Source: a virus
DNA length: 21,545 bases
Reading direction: 5' to 3' (one strand)
IMG/VR virus record: IMGVR_UViG_3300040960_002895
Coordinates: 1 to 21,545 of that record
The notes under the pieces are model-generated. The model was not told the origin of the DNA. It saw only the letters and a program-made list of their open reading frames with translations, and made no database searches. The first letter of the stretch is position 1, and each line of letters starts with the position of its first letter. Position numbers and translations under genes: made by a program. Below are positions 17,706 to 21,545 of the stretch, piece after piece.

Positions 17706-19295
17706 ATGGAGCGATGTATCCGGTCGACCTTCGATCAGCACGACGCTGACCGGCAGGAGTCACTCGACCGGGCGCGTCTCTGTGCGGCCCTCAGCAAGCC
17801 CCACATTCTGCCGCCTGAAGGGTGGGATGACGGGGAGCTCCTGCCTCAGACCTTCTCGGCGTTGGCGACTCGCGGGATCACCAACCTCGAGGGGCGTCTT
17901 CTGCTCGCCCTCTTTCCTCCTGGGATGCCGTTCTTCAAATTGAGAGCGGCATCCCGATTCAAGTACGACCCTGACGTCGATCCGGAAATGTTGCAGGCAT
18001 TCGAGGATCGGCTGCGGATTCACGAGCTGGTGATCATGTCTCGCCTCGAGCGGGATGAGGCCAAGGGGGGAACCAACGCCCGCCGAGCCGGGTTCCGATC
18101 CCGCATGCGGACGGCAATCTCGCAGCTTCTTGTGACCGGCGACGTCTTGATTCAGATGACGGACGAGTACCAGATCCGGGTACACCGCCGCGACAACTAT
18201 GTCGTGAACCGGGACACCGGCGGCGACGTCCGGTTCATGATCACCCGTGAGCACATCGACCCGCTGACGTTGACCGAGGAGCAAATGATGCTTGCCGGCA
18301 TCAACGCTGAGGAGGCGGCTGCGAAGCCAACCACCGATCGGATGGAGGAGCTGTACACGCGAATCATGTGGCAGCCCATCTCGAAGGCCTGGGTCATCGA
18401 GCAGGAGATCAACCGCAAAATCATTGTGACGAGTGAGGAGAAGTTCACCCCGTACTTCCCGGTGCCGTACCAGTTGCCGCCCACCGCCCACTACGGGCGT
18501 GGGATTATCGAAGACAACCTTGGCGATGTGCGGGCGTTGAACGAGCTGACCGAGCGGCTGCTCGACTTCGCGGCAATGTCCTCGAAGTTCATGTTTGTCA
18601 CGGACTACTCGAGTCAGGTCCGGCCTCAGGACCTTGCCCTCCCCACCGGCTCCGTCATTCAGGGCAGAGTGCAAGGTGGTCAGGTGTCAGATGTAGCCCT
18701 GCTGAAGAACGACAAGCAGGGCGACTTCAATGTTGTTCAGACCGTGCGGTCCCAGATCGCGAGCGACATTTCCAAGGTCATGATGATGGAGGCCGAGCAG
18801 CTTCCGACCTACGAGCGAGCGAGCCGCCTGCATGTCGAACGTGTGGCGATGGAACTTGAGGGTGCCCTTGGCGGCGTATACGCTCCGATTGCGGACTCCC
18901 TGCAGATCCCACTGATCGAGAGACTTCAGTACCAGCTCACTCGCGACGGGTCACTCCCGTCGCTTCCCGACGACTCGGTCGAGGTCGAGGCTGTCACCGG
19001 CATCTCGGCTCTGTCCCGCGAGGGTGATCAGCAGAAGCTGCTGCAACTCCTGCAGACCGTTGCTAATATGGGACCGGATATGCTTGGCCGCATCGATCGC
19101 GGCGTGCTTCTCGACGTACTCGTACGTCACAGCGGCATCTACGAACCAGGTCTTGTGAAGACCGAGGAGCAGGTGCAGCAGGAGCAGGCTGCGATGCAGC
19201 AGCAGGCCATGGCTGGCATGGCCGCCGAGCAAGCAATTCAAGCGGGCGGTGCTGCGATTCAGCAGGCCGCGATGCAGGAGATGCCGAATGCCTGA
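17706..19295 (+). CDS. Head-tail connector (portal), T7 gp8-like
   Basis: This is the dodecameric portal through which DNA enters and leaves the capsid. It has 529 residues, almost the length of T7 gp8. Family features are the early Arg-rich helix with LPPEGWDDGELLPQTFSALA (36-55), then ITNLEGRLLLALFPPGMPFF (58-77), the QLLVTGDVLIQMTDEYQIRV segment, and ALNELTERLLDFAAMSSKFM in the stem region. The C-terminal tail is rich in Gln and Ala, as in related portals. GGAGG lies 5 bases before the ATG. The scaffold gene overlaps its end by 8 bases. Confidence 0.95.
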   Translation: MERCIRSTFDQHDADRQESLDRARLCAALSKPHILPPEGWDDGELLPQTFSALATRGITNLEGRLLLALFPPGMPFFKLRAASRFKYDPDVDPEMLQAFEDRLRIHELVIMSRLERDEAKGGTNARRAGFRSRMRTAISQLLVTGDVLIQMTDEYQIRVHRRDNYVVNRDTGGDVRFMITREHIDPLTLTEEQMMLAGINAEEAAAKPTTDRMEELYTRIMWQPISKAWVIEQEINRKIIVTSEEKFTPYFPVPYQLPPTAHYGRGIIEDNLGDVRALNELTERLLDFAAMSSKFMFVTDYSSQVRPQDLALPTGSVIQGRVQGGQVSDVALLKNDKQGDFNVVQTVRSQIASDISKVMMMEAEQLPTYERASRLHVERVAMELEGALGGVYAPIADSLQIPLIERLQYQLTRDGSLPSLPDDSVEVEAVTGISALSREGDQQKLLQLLQTVANMGPDMLGRIDRGVLLDVLVRHSGIYEPGLVKTEEQVQQEQAAMQQQAMAGMAAEQAIQAGGAAIQQAAMQEMPNA

Positions 19296-20049
19296 AGGCG
19301 AGTCACCTACCCAGTCCATTCAACAACAAGGAACAACGCCCCCTGACCCTGGCATGACCGCCGATGTGTCTATGTCTGAGGCCGCCGAGACGCAGCCTCG
19401 GATGTACGCGGGCAAGTACAAATCCATTGAGGATTTGGAGCGGGGCTACACGGAGCTTCAGAAGAGCCAGTCCTCCAGACCAGACTTCGCATCGATGGAT
19501 GTGGAGAGCCTGCTCCAGCACGCCGGCGTGACTGGCGGAGATCTTGCCACCAACTGGCAGGAGCACGGCACCCTGACCGAAGACCAGTACACCGCGTTGC
19601 GGAAGGTTGGTCTCGGCAAGGAGGTGGTGGACACCTTTCTCCGCGGCCAGCAGGCCATGGCAAAGAACAACCACTATCAGGTGCAGCAAGCTGTAGAAGC
19701 GGCGGCCTCACTGGCTGGCGGCCGACAGCAGTTGGAGAATCTCTTCGCGTGGGCAAACAACCACTATGACGAGAGTCAACTCGAGAGATTCCAGACAATG
19801 GCGGACGACCCTGGCCAGATAGGTGCAGCGGTCAAGGAGATGATGTTCGACTGGAAGAACGTCAGCGGACAGGGTTTCACCTCGCAGCTCGTCAATGGCC
19901 AGGCAATGCCCAATGCGGCGTCTGGATTCGAGAGTGTGCATGAGTTCATCGAGGCCATGGGCAAGGCGAGAAAGAATGGTTTCGATGCGGCGTTCCAACG
20001 ACGTCTCGCGAACACTCCACAGCACATCCTTCGAGGTATTGACCGATGA
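19288..20049 (+). CDS. Capsid assembly scaffold, T7 gp9-like
   Basis: This 253-residue protein sits between portal and capsid, the standard place of the scaffold in T7-like phages. It has a disordered Gln/Pro-rich N-terminus, then MYAGKYKSIEDLERGYTELQ (39-58), the segment that typically opens the scaffold core. Helical stretches with acidic residues and a basic C-terminus (GKARKNGFDAAFQRRLANTP) follow. The basic end would contact the capsid protein. CAGGAG lies 7 bases before the ATG, and the start overlaps the portal end by 8 bases. Confidence 0.85.
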   Translation: MPEGESPTQSIQQQGTTPPDPGMTADVSMSEAAETQPRMYAGKYKSIEDLERGYTELQKSQSSRPDFASMDVESLLQHAGVTGGDLATNWQEHGTLTEDQYTALRKVGLGKEVVDTFLRGQQAMAKNNHYQVQQAVEAAASLAGGRQQLENLFAWANNHYDESQLERFQTMADDPGQIGAAVKEMMFDWKNVSGQGFTSQLVNGQAMPNAASGFESVHEFIEAMGKARKNGFDAAFQRRLANTPQHILRGIDR

Positions 20050-20423
20050 CGTTCAGAACCAACAAATGGTGTACGAATCAGGCGGCGCTCCTAGAAATGC
20101 AGCACGGCCTGCGGGTCGCCTTCACCACACTTGCTGAATCCGGAATGATCCGAGCGGAGTTCAAGGACATTCAGACCCGCGAGGTTCAGCACGCTGATGT
20201 CGGCGGCACCGAGGAGGATGCGTTCCGTGCAGCAATCAAGACGTTTGTCGCCCGCAAGTCCAAGGCCGAGCAGCTTGAGTCGGACAACGCGGATCTTCGT
20301 CAACGGCTCGCTGATCTCGAGTCCGAACTGGCGACTAAATCGACTACGAACAATGCGACTTCGCATGGCTCGCGTAAGAAAGATTCTCAAAAGGACGATG
20401 CCGTAAGTAGCGGCACGTTCTAA
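20046..20423 (+). CDS. Hypothetical coiled-coil protein between scaffold and capsid (125 aa)
   Basis: No family is recognised. It starts at an ATGA overlap with the scaffold stop. The first half is mixed alpha/beta, then a strong coiled coil (KSKAEQLESDNADLRQRLAD and onward, about 74-98) and a Ser/Lys-rich disordered tail. The location suggests a role in head assembly or in the virion. It is the last gene before the 114-base gap that precedes the capsid gene. Confidence 0.68.
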   Translation: MTFRTNKWCTNQAALLEMQHGLRVAFTTLAESGMIRAEFKDIQTREVQHADVGGTEEDAFRAAIKTFVARKSKAEQLESDNADLRQRLADLESELATKSTTNNATSHGSRKKDSQKDDAVSSGTF

Positions 20424-20449
20424 CTCAACGCTATGAGCCTTCGGGCCAG

Positions 20450-20477
20450 GCCGGAGACCACGCCTCGGCGTGCCGGC
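20450..20477 (+). promoter_or_regulatory. Bulged hairpin ahead of the capsid gene
   Basis: GCCGG (20450-20454) pairs with CCGGC (20473-20477). Inside it CACGC pairs with GCGTG around a CTCG tetraloop, with a four-base bulge on the left. It lies 60 bases before the capsid ATG. It may end upstream transcription, stabilise the capsid mRNA or be an RNase III site. Confidence 0.4.
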
Positions 20478-20537
20478 TGAAACCGGAGACACCTCGGTCG
20501 CGTTCTCTCACCCAACCCCTGAACAAGGAGCAGAGAC

Positions 20538-21545
20538 ATGGCTTCTCTCGACCTTCCCAGCGGCGCTGGTGGTGGACCTACCGCGGTCCCCTTCGGTGCT
20601 ACCCGTACCCTCTCCAAGGATTTCGGCGCCAACGAGCGTGAGCTCGCGCTCAAGATCTTCTCGGGCACTGTCCTCGAGCAGTTCTACGTCAACACCGTCT
20701 TCTACGATCGGGCCGGCGAGTTCATCGCCCAGAAGCAGCTCGATGGTGGGCATGAGGCGCAGTGGCCGGTGATCGGGGACGACCTCGATCTCTTCAACGC
20801 CACCGATCTCAACGACACCGACAGCCCGGCAGACGGCACCTTTGATGAGGCCCTCGCCGAGGGCGGACTCAACGCTGGCTACCACACTCCCGGCGAATTC
20901 ATCACCGGCAAGAAGATCAAGATGTCCGAGCGGGTCATCCGCGTCGACGACATTCTGGTCGCGCCGATTGACGTGCCGTTCGCCGATCTCAACCTGTCGC
21001 ACTTCGACGTGCTTGGGCCGTACGCCCAGAAGCTTGCTCGAAGCCTGGCGACCGACAACGATCGGAAGATCGCGGCGGTGGCTCTTTCTGCGGCGCTTGA
21101 GGGTGGGGTGTCTGGTGTCTTCCCCGGAGGAAACAGTGTCACCCGTGACGTTTCGGATGCCACCAACCCGTTCGCTGCAACCGAGGCGTATCAGGACAAC
21201 TCCACCGGATCTGGCGCCTTCCGAGACGACGTCGCGGAACTCGCAAAGCTCATGGACGAAGACAATGTTCCTGAGCAGGGCCGCTATCTGTTCATCCCCC
21301 CGGTAGTTCGGAAGCTGCTCCGCCACGAAACTGACGTGTTCAACCGCGACTTCAACGAGGCGTCGCTTGCTGGCACCCTGAACAGCCGAGCGATCGGTGT
21401 GCTTGAGGGTTTCCAGCTCATTACCTCCAACAACCTTCCCGGCTACTGGACGACCAAGACCGACGGCCGGTACGCGCTCATCGACAGCAACTTCGCGAAG
21501 TATGACTTCAACTGTTCGCTGTCGGCGTCTGGTTCGGGCACGGCC
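20538..21545 (+). CDS. Major capsid protein, T7 gp10-like, 3' end cut by window edge
   Basis: This is the shell protein of the phage head. The frame is open from the ATG at 20538 to the window end, 336 codons, near the full length of the T7 capsid protein. AAGGAG lies 7 bases before the ATG. Family features are LALKIFSGTVLEQFYVNTVF (37-56) with the EAQWPVIG strand, then KMSERVIRVDDILVAPIDVP, SHFDVLGPYAQKLARSLATD and GRYLFIPPVVRKLL. The start of the protein is Gly/Ala-rich. It is the first gene in the chain with a sizeable upstream gap, fitting strong independent expression. A stop codon is not in the window. Confidence 0.93.
   Translation, partial: MASLDLPSGAGGGPTAVPFGATRTLSKDFGANERELALKIFSGTVLEQFYVNTVFYDRAGEFIAQKQLDGGHEAQWPVIGDDLDLFNATDLNDTDSPADGTFDEALAEGGLNAGYHTPGEFITGKKIKMSERVIRVDDILVAPIDVPFADLNLSHFDVLGPYAQKLARSLATDNDRKIAAVALSAALEGGVSGVFPGGNSVTRDVSDATNPFAATEAYQDNSTGSGAFRDDVAELAKLMDEDNVPEQGRYLFIPPVVRKLLRHETDVFNRDFNEASLAGTLNSRAIGVLEGFQLITSNNLPGYWTTKTDGRYALIDSNFAKYDFNCSLSASGSGTA

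Noticed and set aside
1-21545. CRISPR array, insertion sequence or rRNA
   Set aside because: I saw no regularly spaced direct repeats with unique spacers, no transposase with terminal inverted repeats and no rRNA-like sequence.

Overview
This window looks like a stretch of a T7-like podovirus genome. It carries a T7-type terminase large subunit, a single-subunit phage RNA polymerase, a T7-type head-tail connector (portal), a scaffold and a major capsid protein. It also carries a tyrosine integrase, so the phage is probably temperate. The base composition is GC-rich. The C-terminal block of the integrase (arginine patch, then FPxHV, WIGHS and HYLTV) reads like integrases of Planctomycetota, so I infer a planctomycete host with moderate confidence. 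The terminase and the early genes lie on one continuous sequence with no bacterial genes between them. This suggests a free phage genome, assembled as a circle or across its ends, rather than an integrated prophage.

Layout. Positions 1-3730 are the end of the late block: a metallophosphoesterase cut by the left edge, three small or unknown genes, a 2OG-Fe(II) oxygenase-like gene and terL. One short minus-strand gene (3724-3954) meets terL tail to tail. Positions 3955-4783 hold no convincing gene but are rich in structure: a tandem repeat, palindromes, a four-repeat G-tract and a probable host-type promoter. This is the best candidate for the genome-end and control region. Positions 4784-8673 are a cassette of nine small or medium genes that I cannot assign, plus one tiny membrane protein. 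Most are preceded by the same leader, ACCACCTACCGGAG, placed 6-8 bases before the start codon. Three strong hairpins divide this cassette or close it.

Positions 8772-20423 form an almost continuous chain of overlapping genes. The order is a small protein, the integrase, a 44-residue peptide, a RecT-like annealing protein, a 59-residue protein, a DNA cytosine-5 methyltransferase, a PAPS-reductase-like PP-loop protein, an unknown protein, a small zinc-ribbon protein, a PD-(D/E)XK (DUF1064-like) nuclease, the RNA polymerase, two unknown proteins, a gp7.3-like protein, the portal, the scaffold and a coiled-coil protein. The only sizeable gap in this chain is the 114 bases before the major capsid gene, and it contains a hairpin.

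How the parts likely work together (inference). Host RNA polymerase reads the early cassette from the promoter near 4704. The phage polymerase then transcribes the recombination and virion genes. RecT and the DUF1064-like nuclease serve recombination. The methyltransferase and perhaps the PP-loop protein modify DNA or other targets. The most striking observation is inside the methyltransferase gene. Its +1 frame is open for 415 codons, has its own ideal ribosome binding site, and encodes the WPTPT and LNPxWVExLMGFPxGW pattern that I recognise from phage proteins annotated in their own right. This makes it a strong candidate for a conserved dual-coding gene.
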